A DNA stretch of 64,000 nt. It comes from Microlunatus soli (GTDB lineage: Bacteria > Actinomycetota > Actinomycetes > Propionibacteriales > Propionibacteriaceae). The stretch covers positions 2,728,001 through 2,792,000 of the forward strand of contig NZ_LT629772.1 in NCBI RefSeq assembly GCF_900105385.1, given 5' to 3'. Below, piece by piece: positions 1 to 8,471 of the stretch (positions within the stretch are counted from its first letter, which is position 1; the number at the start of each line of letters is the position of its first letter). The notes under the pieces are model-generated. The model was not told the DNA's origin and did no database searches. It was given only the letters and a program-made list of their open reading frames with translations. The translations under genes were made by a program, and so were the position numbers.

Positions 1-261
1 CAGGGCTTGCCGGTTGCGATCAACGAATGGTCCAACCAAGGGGCTCGGCGCGGTGTCGCCGAAGGTGGCGGTGGCGAGTCGCCACAGTTCATCGAGAGCA
101 TGCACCGCTGGATGACCGCGCATGCGGGCGACGGCACGCCACAGGCGGGGAAGCTGCTGTACGAGGTGCAGTTCAACCTGTGGCCGGACCAGTTCCAGCT
201 CTACCCGGCTGACCAGACGGTGCAGCCGCAGACCGCCGCGAAATACGCCGAAGTCTTCTGA
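1..261 (+). CDS. C-terminal part of a probable secreted glycoside hydrolase (GH26-like)
   Basis: The frame is open from the first base of the window, so only the last 86 residues are present. The segment has the pattern of the end of GH26-like beta-mannanases from actinobacteria: a strand ending in INEWS, where the Glu would be the catalytic nucleophile, then an MHRWM helix and a closing QLYP...AAKY block. The family assignment is from remembered pattern similarity only; another clan A TIM-barrel hydrolase is possible. It would hydrolyse beta-mannan or a related glycan outside the cell. The GH76 enzyme 1 kb downstream gives a mannan-related context. No terminator is visible in the 82 bases before the next gene. 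Confidence 0.5.
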   Translation, partial: QGLPVAINEWSNQGARRGVAEGGGGESPQFIESMHRWMTAHAGDGTPQAGKLLYEVQFNLWPDQFQLYPADQTVQPQTAAKYAEVF

Positions 262-343
262 TCAGTCCCCCCGATGAATCGCCCTTTCAGGAGTCTGTGA
301 CCGCCCCGGAGGGCTCTGCGATCCGGTCTGGCATGATGATCAG

Positions 344-1042
344 ATGTCATCACTCAGGTTGGATTCTGTACAGCGGAATCCCAATCTGTATCAAATGGTC
401 AGCGCAGGGCTCTCCGATGCGATCAAGGAAGCCGGGCTCGGCCCCGGCGACAAGATCCCGTCCGAACGCGAGCTCGGCGAGCAGTTCGGGGTCTCCCGTC
501 CGGTGGTCCGAGAGGCGATCAGGCATCTGGCCGCCAAGGGCATCCTCGAGGTCCGCACCGGGTCCGGGGTGCGGGTGGCCAGCATCGGACACGAGGCCAT
601 CAGTGAGTCGATCGAGCTGTATCTGACCCAGCGTGACGCGCTGGATCCGGACAAGATCAACGAGGTCCTGACCAGCCTGGAGCTCCGGGCGGTCGAGCTC
701 GCCGCCACGCTGGCGACCGAAGATGATCTTGAACGGGTCCTGGCCAGCCGTGACGCACTGGTGGATTTGCCCGATGAAGCCGGGAACTGGGTTGCCGTCG
801 CCGAGGAGTTCCACAGTGCGATCGCCCGAGCCGGCGGCAACGAGATCATCAGCGCCTTGATCAACTCCCTGACCGATGTCCGGCGCGGCATCGGGCAGAC
901 GGGCGTCCATGATCAACGACAATCTGGCGCCGTCATGGAGCAGCATCGCCGCATCGCCGATGCCCTGTCACGACACGACGCGGACGCTGCGGTCGCCGCG
1001 ATGACGGATCACCTTGATCCCAGCGCACGAACGTCGTCCTGA
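344..1042 (+). CDS. GntR/FadR-type transcriptional regulator (FCD domain)
   Basis: 232 residues. An N-terminal winged helix-turn-helix (about residues 38-78, with PSERELGEQFGVSRPVVREA) is followed by an all-alpha FCD ligand domain in which His residues and acidic partners typical of the metal/carboxylate site are visible (EEFHSAIARAGGN, near residue 165). FCD-type GntR proteins usually sense an organic acid or sugar acid and repress a neighbouring catabolic operon. The start is the first ATG after the previous gene. No good Shine-Dalgarno sequence precedes it, so a leaderless or weakly initiated message is possible. Likely targets are the flanking glycoside hydrolase genes, which is inference from position. 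Confidence 0.88.
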   Translation: MSSLRLDSVQRNPNLYQMVSAGLSDAIKEAGLGPGDKIPSERELGEQFGVSRPVVREAIRHLAAKGILEVRTGSGVRVASIGHEAISESIELYLTQRDALDPDKINEVLTSLELRAVELAATLATEDDLERVLASRDALVDLPDEAGNWVAVAEEFHSAIARAGGNEIISALINSLTDVRRGIGQTGVHDQRQSGAVMEQHRRIADALSRHDADAAVAAMTDHLDPSARTSS

Positions 1043-1187
1043 CCGAGACGCTGCGAACAGAAGCGCCTGAGGAAGACTGCGGTTCCTTCGGGTTGCGCCG
1101 ACTGACCGGGATTCGCCGGCCGGAACAACCGAGCATGGTCATCCGCGGCGTGGGCCGTGGAGGCGAGCGCACAGCAGGAAACGGTAC

Positions 1188-1242
1188 CGATAACGCCAGC
1201 TATTGCCGTCAGGCGACGTTATCGTTATCGTTCGCTGCGAAC
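1188..1242 (+). promoter_or_regulatory. Operator-like repeats upstream of the GH76 gene
   Basis: CGATAACG at 1188-1195 faces two overlapping CGTTATCG copies at 1217-1224 and 1223-1230, directly followed by the perfect palindrome GTTCGC-T-GCGAAC at 1230-1242. GATAACG/CGTTATC words are typical half-sites of sugar-responsive LacI-family repressors in actinobacteria. The half-site TTATCGTT (1219-1226) recurs as a full palindrome at 60801-60822. Confidence 0.45.
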
Positions 1243-1278
1243 CTCGCCTTCCTCCTCGACGACGAATGGAAGCTCACC

Positions 1279-2496
1279 ATGCCTACGTTCTTGCCCCCAG
1301 CACGCCTGACCCGCGCCGTCCTCACCAGCGTCGCAGGTCTCCTCAGCACCGGACTGATCTGGAGTGCGACACCGGCGCACGCCGTCCCCGATCAACCGGC
1401 CACCCCGGCCGCGTCGGCGGCGACCTGGGCGAACCGAGCCACCGACGCCTACCGCGCCCTGCAGCGGGAGCTGTATCAAGGTGCCGATGATCATGGGCTG
1501 TATCTGGAGCGCACGCCGAAACAGGATGCCGACCGTGATCACTCCTACCTGTGGCCGATGCGGGAAGCAGCGGCGGCAGCCGTCGACATGTCCCGACTGC
1601 CGCGGCGAGGCGCCGCCTATCGCGATGACGCTGCCGAGCGCTTCGACACCATCGAGTTGTATTTCGGCGATGGCGAACGCCCCGGCTACCAGTCCTATCT
1701 GCCGGCTCCGCTGGGCACCGGCGGCGACGTCTACTACGACGACAATGCCGTCGTCGGACTGAGCGAACTTGATCAATACGAACTGACCGGATCGCCGATC
1801 TACCTGAAGCGGGCCGAGCAGATCGTTCCGATCGTGTCCCGGGCCTGGGACACCGACGACAGCTTGACCTGCCCCGGCGGCATGGACTGGTACGACTCGC
1901 CCAACAATGTCTACCGCGCCACCAACGTCACCGCCCTGTCCGCCCAACTGGCGGCCCGGCTCTACGAACGCACCCGTAACGCCGACTACCTCGCCAAGGC
2001 CGAGCAGTGGTACGGCTGGGTCTACACCTGCATGCGGCAGGCACCCGGACTGTACGACAACGACCGCAACGACGACGGCAGCACCAACCCGACCTTGTGG
2101 AGCTACAACTCCGGAGCCATGATCGGCACCGCGACCTCGCTCTTCCGCAGCACCGGCGACCGGTCGTATCTGGCCAACGCCGTCGAGGACGCGCGCAGTT
2201 CACTGGCCTACTGGACACAGGGAACGCGGCTCCATGATCAACCGGCGATCTTCAACGCCTTCTATTTCAAGGATCTGCTCGAGCTGGACGCGATCCGCGG
2301 CAATCGGGATTTCCTGATCGCGATGAGTGATTACGCCGCCGCGACCTATGCCAGCAACCGGGATCCGGCGACCGGTCTCTACCGCTTCCAGCCGTCCGGT
2401 GGCGGTGACTACGACCCGGATGCGCCGGCCGAGACCTTGGAGCAGTCGGCCATGATCCAGATCTTCGCCACCCTCGCCGTCGCGACGCCACACTGA
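1279..2496 (+). CDS. Secreted GH76-family alpha-1,6-mannanase-like enzyme
   Basis: 405 residues from the ATG at 1279, chosen because it opens a clean signal peptide (basic start, hydrophobic core, cleavage after ATPAHA near residue 35). The frame is open further upstream but that part looks non-coding. The mature protein has the (alpha/alpha)6-barrel pattern of GH76: the paired aspartates of YYDDNAVVGL (D154-D155) match the catalytic Asp-Asp motif of the family, and the later LWSYNSGAMIG stretch is typical. GH76 enzymes cut alpha-1,6-mannan backbones of fungal or actinobacterial origin outside the cell. Operator-like repeats lie just upstream. Convergent with the next gene, 16 bases away, with no obvious terminator. 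Confidence 0.85.
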   Translation: MPTFLPPARLTRAVLTSVAGLLSTGLIWSATPAHAVPDQPATPAASAATWANRATDAYRALQRELYQGADDHGLYLERTPKQDADRDHSYLWPMREAAAAAVDMSRLPRRGAAYRDDAAERFDTIELYFGDGERPGYQSYLPAPLGTGGDVYYDDNAVVGLSELDQYELTGSPIYLKRAEQIVPIVSRAWDTDDSLTCPGGMDWYDSPNNVYRATNVTALSAQLAARLYERTRNADYLAKAEQWYGWVYTCMRQAPGLYDNDRNDDGSTNPTLWSYNSGAMIGTATSLFRSTGDRSYLANAVEDARSSLAYWTQGTRLHDQPAIFNAFYFKDLLELDAIRGNRDFLIAMSDYAAATYASNRDPATGLYRFQPSGGGDYDPDAPAETLEQSAMIQIFATLAVATPH

Positions 2497-2512
2497 CGGC
2501 CAGCCAGCAAGA

Positions 2513-3187
2513 TCATCTGCCCAGGGGCCGGCCGCGAGCTGCGGACGGCGCTGGACGCACACGGTCACGGTGCGGAGGCCGCGCACCGTTGGCTGCGGTT
2601 CGGCTGTTCGCCAACTGGTTCTGCACCGTCGTTCGCTTGGCGTTCGACGTCCTCACGGCCGCGGCGATCTCCGGCGGCAGTGACTGTCGCGGTGGGGTGA
2701 TCGGACGATCCGGGTCCTTGTTCTTGCCGATCGCGGGCCGTGTTGCGGGCAAGTCCTTCAGCGCATCGACGCCGCGGCCCTTGGTGCGATCGAGGGCGGC
2801 GGCCGCGACGGCAAACGGCAGACCGTTCGCTCGGTGTTCGAAGGCGAGCACTTGGCGGATGGGCAGTGGGCTGTCCGGGGCCGGCTCGAATTCGCGGTAG
2901 ATCATCCGATGCGACGGTCCCATCGGTTTGCCGCTCGGGGTGAAGTCCTGGACGACCGGCACCTTGATCTCGGCGCAGTCGCGAAGGTCGTAGTGCCGGG
3001 GCGAGTAGCCGAGCCGCTCGCCCGCGAAGTCGCGTTCGCGGCCGGCCCGTAGTGCCCGTGCGGCTTTCAGCCCTGCGGTCAGCAGACGCGCATCGGCGCC
3101 GCCTGGATCTGCCGCCGCACCTTTCCGTAGACCCCGTAGCCGCGCCGCAAGATCATGCTGCAGGATGACCCGATACGGATCAGCCAT
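2513..3187 (-). CDS. Putative type II toxin-like protein, partner of the Phd-like protein
   Basis: 224 residues from the ATG at 3187, which overlaps the end of the upstream antitoxin-like gene by 8 bases (ATGGCTGA), the usual toxin/antitoxin coupling. The first part (YRVILQHDLAARLRGL) and a later SHRMIYREFE strand recall the RelE/ParE fold, while the roughly 90-residue tail is Pro/Arg-rich and looks disordered. If it is a toxin it would act in the cytoplasm, probably as a ribosome-dependent RNase or gyrase poison; no catalytic residue can be named. An in-frame ATG 27 bases upstream is possible but less well placed. A conserved actinobacterial protein with another function cannot be excluded. 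Confidence 0.5.
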   Translation of the reverse strand: MADPYRVILQHDLAARLRGLRKGAAADPGGADARLLTAGLKAARALRAGRERDFAGERLGYSPRHYDLRDCAEIKVPVVQDFTPSGKPMGPSHRMIYREFEPAPDSPLPIRQVLAFEHRANGLPFAVAAAALDRTKGRGVDALKDLPATRPAIGKNKDPDRPITPPRQSLPPEIAAAVRTSNAKRTTVQNQLANSRTAANGARPPHRDRVRPAPSAARGRPLGR

Positions 3188-3518
3188 CGCCGCGCCCGCT
3201 CGGCGAGTCGTCAATCTCCTTCAAGAAGTCGTCGAGGTCGACACCCTCGTCGGGTCGGCTGGACCGAATCCGATCCCGTACGATGTTGGCGATCCGCTCC
3301 TCACCGGCCGCCTCCTCGGCAAGGTCGAGATAGTCCAACCACTGCTCGAAGGGGATCACCACACCCTGCGGCTTGTCGTCGTTGGCGACGATCAACGGCT
3401 CGGAGTTGCCGTCCTCAAAGCTCTGCAGGACGCGGGCGAGATACTCCGCAGCAGTGTCGGAGTCGACAACGATCAGGCGTTCGCCGTTGGGTAGTTGATG
3501 CTCGAATTCGGGGGCCAT
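3180..3518 (-). CDS. Phd/YefM-like antitoxin-type protein
   Basis: 112 residues. The central pattern (SDTAAEYLARVLQSFEDG, then a strand EPLIVAND and VVIPFEQWLDYLD) follows Phd/YefM antitoxins, whose N-terminal domain binds operator DNA and whose C-terminal helix neutralises the toxin. The acidic, flexible end (VDLDDFLKEIDD) fits a toxin-binding segment. It is translated first and overlaps the next gene by 8 bases, so the order antitoxin-toxin is classical. A 150-base gap separates it from the GntR gene upstream. Confidence 0.6.
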   Translation of the reverse strand: MAPEFEHQLPNGERLIVVDSDTAAEYLARVLQSFEDGNSEPLIVANDDKPQGVVIPFEQWLDYLDLAEEAAGEERIANIVRDRIRSSRPDEGVDLDDFLKEIDDSPSGRGDG

Positions 3519-3669
3519 GCCGTCACGCTACACACGTCGTACCCGACCCGGAACCGACTCATCCACAGCCTGCACACCCGGGACAGAGCCCCGCCGGGTT
3601 CGGCGTCGGCACCGCAACGCGGCGAGATGATCAAGGACCGCCGCGAGCGCCCGCGGATGCGGTGCGCTG

Positions 3670-4431
3670 CTATCCGTCGACTGACGGGCTCGGCACGACA
3701 TCGGGATCACCGGCGGACATCGAGGCCCGCATGTCCTCGACGGTCCAGGCCTCGACCTCGTCCAGATGCACTTCGGCGGCCCGCTTGGCCGCCTCGATGT
3801 CGCCGGTGATCATGGCGTCCAGGATCTCCAGGTGCCGACGGGTCGAGCCGGCCACCCGATGCCGTCCGGTCGCGCCGAGGATCCGCAGCCAGTAGACGTA
3901 CGGTTCGACGGCAGCGCGGGCACGGATCAACCGCTGATTGCCGGAGGCGGCGACGATCTCTCCGTGCAGCCGGGCGTCACTGGCGAAGAACGGCTCGAAA
4001 TCACCCTGGTCCGCGGCCGCGAGCGCCTCGACCACCTCGGTGCGCAGTTCGTCCAGCAGTGATCGCGGCATCACCCGGGCAGCGAGCCCGGTCGCCACCC
4101 ACTCGATGCCCTTGCGGTATTGGCAGACCTCGTGGATGTCGGCGATCGTCGGGGTCGCCACGTACGTCCCCGAACGCGGCCGGGTCTCGATGATCTGATC
4201 GACCTCGAGCCGCTGCAACGCATCCCGCACCGGGGCACTCGAGACGCCGAACTCCCGGGCGATCGCTGCCCGGTCCAACCGTTCGCCGGGTTTGAGCATC
4301 CCGGTCGCGATCCTGCGGGCGAGGATCTGCCGGAGCTGACTGGCGATCGAGTCGACGACCAGGCCGTCGCTGACCTCGTCGGATCGTGGCGACGGCACGT
4401 TGGCGGAACTCTTCCCGGGGGTCATGATCAT
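3670..4431 (-). CDS. GntR-family regulator (FCD domain)
   Basis: 253 residues with a winged helix-turn-helix at about 48-90 (RLDRAAIAREFGVSSAPVRD) and a helical FCD effector domain behind it. It lies 33 bases downstream of the DapA-family lyase on the same strand, so the two form an operon, and the MFS transporter is divergent. It most likely represses both transcripts from the shared 5359-5458 intergenic region, which holds an imperfect ATCTGAT-N3-ATTAGAT palindrome. The inducer would be the lyase substrate or a breakdown product. The start at 4431 is one of two adjacent ATGs. Confidence 0.85.
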   Translation of the reverse strand: MIMTPGKSSANVPSPRSDEVSDGLVVDSIASQLRQILARRIATGMLKPGERLDRAAIAREFGVSSAPVRDALQRLEVDQIIETRPRSGTYVATPTIADIHEVCQYRKGIEWVATGLAARVMPRSLLDELRTEVVEALAAADQGDFEPFFASDARLHGEIVAASGNQRLIRARAAVEPYVYWLRILGATGRHRVAGSTRRHLEILDAMITGDIEAAKRAAEVHLDEVEAWTVEDMRASMSAGDPDVVPSPSVDG

Positions 4432-4464
4432 TTCTCCGACAGGACGACTGAGCAGGAGCCGAGC

Positions 4465-5358
4465 TTATCCGCCGATCACGCCGGCTGCTCGCAGCGCCGC
4501 TGCGATCCGCGTCCGATCCTCATCGGTTGCCGGCGTGAACGGCTTGCGCGGATAGCCGGCCGGCCGTCCCTGCAACTCGAGCGCAGCCTTCAGGGTGGCC
4601 GGCAGATTCGGCCGATCGATAGCGGTCCACACCGTGAGGATCCGCTCGTGGAGATCGCGGGCGGTGTCCAGGTCGCCTTGCTGGACGGCATCCCACAGCT
4701 GCACGCTGAGCTTGGGCGTCACGGTCGGGATCGCGGCCAGCGCCCCGTGGGCTCCCATCAGGAATGCCGGATAGTGCAGATCGTCCAGCGCAGCCAGGAT
4801 GGTGAAGCGGTCCCGGGTCCGGTGCAGCAGCTGGCCCAGCAGGTGCATGTCGCCACCGCTCTGCTTGATCGCCACCACCTCGGGCACGGCGCGACCGATC
4901 AGCTCGATGGTGTCGACCGGCACCAGGGCCCACGGCACCACGTTGTAGAGGATGATCGGCAGCCCGATCTCGGCGCCGAGTTCCCGGTAGTACTCGACGG
5001 TCTCCTCCGGCGACGGCGCGAAGACGTAGTGCACGGGAGTGATCTGCAGGGCGTCGACGCCGGCGTCCTTGAGGGCGAGGCCGTACCGCTTGGCCTGTGC
5101 CAGGGAGTTCTGGATGATCCCGGAGATGACGGGGATCCGTCCACCCACGGCGTCGATCACCGTCCGCGCGACGGCGACGCTCTCCTCCAGCGACAGGGTG
5201 TGTCCTTCGCCGGTGCTGCCGGTGGCGCAGATCGCGGTGATCCCCGACTCGACGAGGTAGTCGACGTCCTGCTTCAGCAGTCCGTGGTCGACGGCGTCGT
5301 TCTCATCGAACGGCGTGACGACGGTCGAGATGATCCCGTGAAACTTCGGATCCTTCAT
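4465..5358 (-). CDS. Dihydrodipicolinate synthase / N-acetylneuraminate lyase family protein
   Basis: 297 residues. The start is the ATG at 5358 because AGGAGG lies 5 bases before it; an earlier in-frame ATG at 5382 lacks this. The class I aldolase signatures are complete: TGSTGEG near residue 48, Tyr138 (ILYNVVP) and Schiff-base Lys165 (VVAIKQSGGD). Members cleave or form 2-keto acids through a lysine Schiff base: DHDPS, sialic acid lyase, 2-keto-3-deoxy sugar-acid aldolases, and keto-deoxy-sugar-acid dehydratases. Its operon with a GntR regulator and a divergent MFS carrier argues for catabolism of an imported acid rather than lysine synthesis. The exact substrate cannot be read from the sequence. 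Confidence 0.85.
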   Translation of the reverse strand: MKDPKFHGIISTVVTPFDENDAVDHGLLKQDVDYLVESGITAICATGSTGEGHTLSLEESVAVARTVIDAVGGRIPVISGIIQNSLAQAKRYGLALKDAGVDALQITPVHYVFAPSPEETVEYYRELGAEIGLPIILYNVVPWALVPVDTIELIGRAVPEVVAIKQSGGDMHLLGQLLHRTRDRFTILAALDDLHYPAFLMGAHGALAAIPTVTPKLSVQLWDAVQQGDLDTARDLHERILTVWTAIDRPNLPATLKAALELQGRPAGYPRKPFTPATDEDRTRIAAALRAAGVIGG

Positions 5359-5389
5359 CCGTTCCTCCTGGGAAGGTGGCAAACATGGA

Positions 5390-5418
5390 TTGACATCTGA
5401 AATCTGATCATATTAGAT
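5390..5418 (+). promoter_or_regulatory. Promoter-like region with GntR-type palindrome between the lyase and MFS genes
   Basis: TTGACA at 5390-5395 is followed after 17-18 bases by a weak -10 (TTAGAT at 5413 or TAGATA at 5414), pointing to the MFS gene. The imperfect palindrome ATCTGAT-CAT-ATTAGAT (5402-5418; 6 of 7 arm positions pair) sits in the spacer and the -10, where a repressor would block the polymerase. Confidence 0.4.
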
Positions 5419-5458
5419 ACCAGCGCAGGTGCAAACCATGTCCCAAAGGGGTGACGTC

Positions 5459-6793
5459 ATGTCCGATCGAGCCACCGACACGTCCGTCCACGCTCCCGCT
5501 CCGATGCGTCGGGTGATCTGGGCCAGCGTGCTGGGCACGACCGTGGAGTACTACGACTTCACGCTGTACGCGACTACCGCGGCGCTGGTCTTCGGCACCG
5601 TGTTCTTCCCGTCCGGCAATGCCTTGGTCGGCACCCTGTACTCCTTCGCCACCTTCTTCGTCGGCTACCTGGCCCGGCCGCTCGGTGGCGTGCTGTTCGG
5701 CCACTTCGGTGATCGACTCGGCCGCAAGACGATCTTGGTGATCACGATGCTGATGATGGGGCTCGGCACCTTCGCGATCGGGCTGATCCCCAGCTATCAG
5801 CACATCGGCATCGCGGCTCCGCTGCTGCTGGTGCTGATTCGCCTGATCCAGGGCGTCGGCATGGGCGGCGAGTACGGTGGCGGTGTCTTGATGGCATTGG
5901 AGAATGCTCCGGTCAAACGGCAGGGCTTCTTCACCTCGTTGGTGCACATCGGCACCCCGGCCGGCGTGCTGATCCCGGTCGGCATCGTCACACTGCTCAA
6001 CACGTTCCTGCCCGACGGCGCCTACCTGGCCTGGGCCTGGCGGCTGCCGTTCCTGCTCAGCATCGTGTTGATCGGCGTCGGCTTCTTCATCCGGCTGAAG
6101 CTGACCGAGACTCCCGAATTCGTCGTCGCTCGCGAACAACGCGACACCACCAAGGTGCCGATCAAGCAGGTGCTCGGCGAATTCCCCGGCTCGGTGGTGT
6201 TGTCGATCCTGGCCAAGATCGCCGAGAGCGGCCTGTTCAACATCTACTACGTCGTCGCGATCACCTACGTGACGACGAGTCTGGGGCATCCGAAGGGCCC
6301 GATCCTGGTGGCAGTCCTGATCGCCTGCTTGATCGAATGCCTGACGCTGCCGCTGTTCGGTGCCCTGTCCGATCGGATCGGCCGACGGCGGGTGTATGTC
6401 GCCGGCGCACTCTTCCAGACCGTACTGGCAGTGCCGTTCTTCCTGATGATCAGCACCGGCAACATCGCGCTCACCGCTTTGGCCCTGACCCTCGGCCTGG
6501 CCATCGGCCACGGATCGATGTACGGCGCCCAGGCCGCCCTGTTCAGCAACCTGTACCCGGTCGGCGTCCGCTACACCGGTCTCTCGGTCACCCAGCAGGT
6601 CGGAGCCACCCTCGGCGGTGGGCTGTCACCGTTGATCGGAACGGCCTTGCTGGCCGCGGGCTCGGGCTGGCAGCCGCTGTTGATCTACGTGATCGGCGTC
6701 GCCGTCCTGTCCAGCGCGGCCGCCCTCGGCCTGCGGCGTGGCGAGAGCGCTGATTCGCTGTCCAGCACGGAATCCCTCGGCATCCGAACTTGA
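5459..6793 (+). CDS. MFS transporter, metabolite:H+ symporter type
   Basis: 444 residues from the ATG at 5459, preceded by AAGGGG at 7 bases; GTG at 5429 and ATG at 5438 are in frame but without such a site. Twelve hydrophobic segments are visible. The loop 2-3 signature GHFGDRLGRKTILV, the TTVEYYDFTLY start of helix 1 and the GVGMGGEYGGGV region are those of the MHS group (ShiA, KgtP, ProP relatives) that takes up organic acids, shikimate or betaines with protons. Given the divergent lyase and GntR genes, an organic or sugar acid fed to that lyase is the likely cargo. Inner membrane. Confidence 0.88.
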   Translation: MSDRATDTSVHAPAPMRRVIWASVLGTTVEYYDFTLYATTAALVFGTVFFPSGNALVGTLYSFATFFVGYLARPLGGVLFGHFGDRLGRKTILVITMLMMGLGTFAIGLIPSYQHIGIAAPLLLVLIRLIQGVGMGGEYGGGVLMALENAPVKRQGFFTSLVHIGTPAGVLIPVGIVTLLNTFLPDGAYLAWAWRLPFLLSIVLIGVGFFIRLKLTETPEFVVAREQRDTTKVPIKQVLGEFPGSVVLSILAKIAESGLFNIYYVVAITYVTTSLGHPKGPILVAVLIACLIECLTLPLFGALSDRIGRRRVYVAGALFQTVLAVPFFLMISTGNIALTALALTLGLAIGHGSMYGAQAALFSNLYPVGVRYTGLSVTQQVGATLGGGLSPLIGTALLAAGSGWQPLLIYVIGVAVLSSAAALGLRRGESADSLSSTESLGIRT

Positions 6794-7019
6794 TCAGGAG
6801 CTGATCGGGTCGCCTGGACCAAGAGTTCGCAACCAAACCGAATGCCGACCAGGGAGCGAGCGAACGCCGACCCGAGCGCAGCCCTCACAGGTGAAGACCG
6901 AACGCGTTCCCCACCGACCGAGTCCCGCCGTTGCCGCTGCGTGCGGACCGGTTAACCCCCGTACGCGTTCGGGTGCTGCTCCCAGTGATTGCCGGCGCGA
7001 CAGCAAGCACTGTTGAGTC

Positions 7020-8042
7020 ATGACGACGACTGTGCACGCCGCTCCCGAATCATCCGGTCGACGTGCCAGGAGCGAGTTCGGCCCGCTGCGTGATCGCATC
7101 GTCGCCGAAGGGCTGCTCGGCCGGCGGGTCGGACACTATGCGCTGCGCGGCGGTTTGATCTTGGTCGCGCTGCTCGCCACCGCCGTCGGCATCATCCTGC
7201 TAGCCGGCAGTTGGTGGGTCTTGCTGCTCGCTCCGGTTGCGGCGATCGTGTCGGCACAGATCAGCTTCTACGGTCACGATGCCGGACACCAGCAGATCAG
7301 CGACTCCCGCAAGATCAACAGGATGACCGGCCTGATCGCCGCCAACGTGCTCGCCGGCATTTCGCACGGCTGGTGGCAGGACAAGCATCTGCGGCATCAC
7401 GCCAACCCCAACCATGAGGGGCTGGACCCCGACGTCGGCGAGGGCGTGATCGCCTGGAGCGAGGAGCAGGCCGCCAAGAAGACCGGCTTCGCCCGCTGGT
7501 TCGCCAGGCGCCAGGCGGCGTTCTTCTTCCCGCTGCTCACCTTGGAAGGCTGGAACCTCAACCTGGCCGGCCTACGATCGATCAGGTCCCGACCGGCCAA
7601 GTCTCGTAGCCTGGAGATCGGGCTACTGGCGCTGCACTGGGCGGTCTATCTCGGATTCCTGATCATGGTGCTGCCGCTGCCGGTGGCGATCGTCTTCATC
7701 CTGATCCATCGCGGACTGTACGGGCTCAACCTCGGGATGGCCTTTGCCCCGAATCACAAGGGAATGGAGATGCCGCCGCAGGGATCGCGGATGGACCACC
7801 TCCGCAAGCAGGTGCTCACCTCCCGCGACGTCACCGGCGGCCCGCTCGTCGACTTCATGCTCGGCGGCCTCAACTACCAGATCGAGCACCACCTGTTCCC
7901 CAGCATGCCGCGGCCACACCTGAAGCTCGCCGCGCCGATCATCCGCGACTACTGCGCCGACATCGGCCTGCCCTATCGATCCTGCGGACCGATCGAGTCG
8001 TACGGCGAATGTCTTGCGTACTTGCGCGAGGCCGGCCGGTGA
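7020..8042 (+). CDS. Membrane fatty-acid desaturase family protein
   Basis: 340 residues with the three histidine boxes of the integral-membrane di-iron desaturases: HDAGH (86-90), HLRHH (123-127) and QIEHH (near 287). The QIEHH box with Gln in place of the first His is typical of front-end and acyl-lipid desaturases, so a polyunsaturated or methyl/delta-position acyl-lipid desaturase is likelier than a stearoyl-CoA type. Hydrophobic pairs at about 43-85 and 205-245 anchor the protein. It introduces a double bond into membrane acyl chains using O2 and an external electron donor. The gene stands alone; no ferredoxin or reductase gene is nearby. The 226 bases upstream hold no gene. Confidence 0.88.
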   Translation: MTTTVHAAPESSGRRARSEFGPLRDRIVAEGLLGRRVGHYALRGGLILVALLATAVGIILLAGSWWVLLLAPVAAIVSAQISFYGHDAGHQQISDSRKINRMTGLIAANVLAGISHGWWQDKHLRHHANPNHEGLDPDVGEGVIAWSEEQAAKKTGFARWFARRQAAFFFPLLTLEGWNLNLAGLRSIRSRPAKSRSLEIGLLALHWAVYLGFLIMVLPLPVAIVFILIHRGLYGLNLGMAFAPNHKGMEMPPQGSRMDHLRKQVLTSRDVTGGPLVDFMLGGLNYQIEHHLFPSMPRPHLKLAAPIIRDYCADIGLPYRSCGPIESYGECLAYLREAGR

Positions 8043-8078
8043 TGATCAACTCGACCACCATGCCTGATCCGACCCGTG

Positions 8079-8459
8079 TTACCCACAGGAGCCGGCGAGG
8101 ATCACGCTCTCGTCGGCGATGCCCGCTGGTCGATCACCGGAACGAGCATTGCGTGTAGTCACAGCAAACGCCGCAGAATTGCGCAGTTCCTCGACCGCGG
8201 TCACCAGATGGAGATCGGCCAATCTGACGAAGCTCCCGACCCCGCCGGGGACCGACTCGACCAGCCCACACTCACGAAGGTGTCTCAAGTGGTCCAGCAT
8301 GTTGGACGGTGAGACCTTCAGAGCGTCGGCGAGATCGGACGGGTAAGCCGGCGATTCGCTGAGTGCGACCAGCATGCGAAGCCTGACCGGATCCGACAGC
8401 GCACGCGCGAGCCTCGCCAACGACGCGGATTCGTCCGCAACAGCAGGTGTCATCATCAT
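8079..8459 (-). CDS. ArsR/SmtB-family regulator, CmtR-like
   Basis: 126 residues, winged helix-turn-helix (about 20-85). It lacks the alpha3 ELCVCDL-type site but resembles mycobacterial CmtR, which senses Cd/Pb with two cysteines in the recognition-helix end and one near the C-terminus. Here Cys64 (LRHLRECGLV) and a C-terminal Cys125 are kept, while the first CmtR cysteine is His60, so a changed metal preference or a non-metal role is possible. The start is the first of three successive ATGs with no good ribosome site. Possible targets are the convergent desaturase or itself. No metal exporter gene is adjacent. Confidence 0.75.
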   Translation of the reverse strand: MMMTPAVADESASLARLARALSDPVRLRMLVALSESPAYPSDLADALKVSPSNMLDHLRHLRECGLVESVPGGVGSFVRLADLHLVTAVEELRNSAAFAVTTRNARSGDRPAGIADESVILAGSCG

Positions 8460-8471
8460 CTCGATTCGTAT

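Noticed and set aside
1093-1278. N-terminal extension of the GH76 protein
   Set aside because: It would bury the signal peptide behind 62 residues and cover the operator-like repeats.
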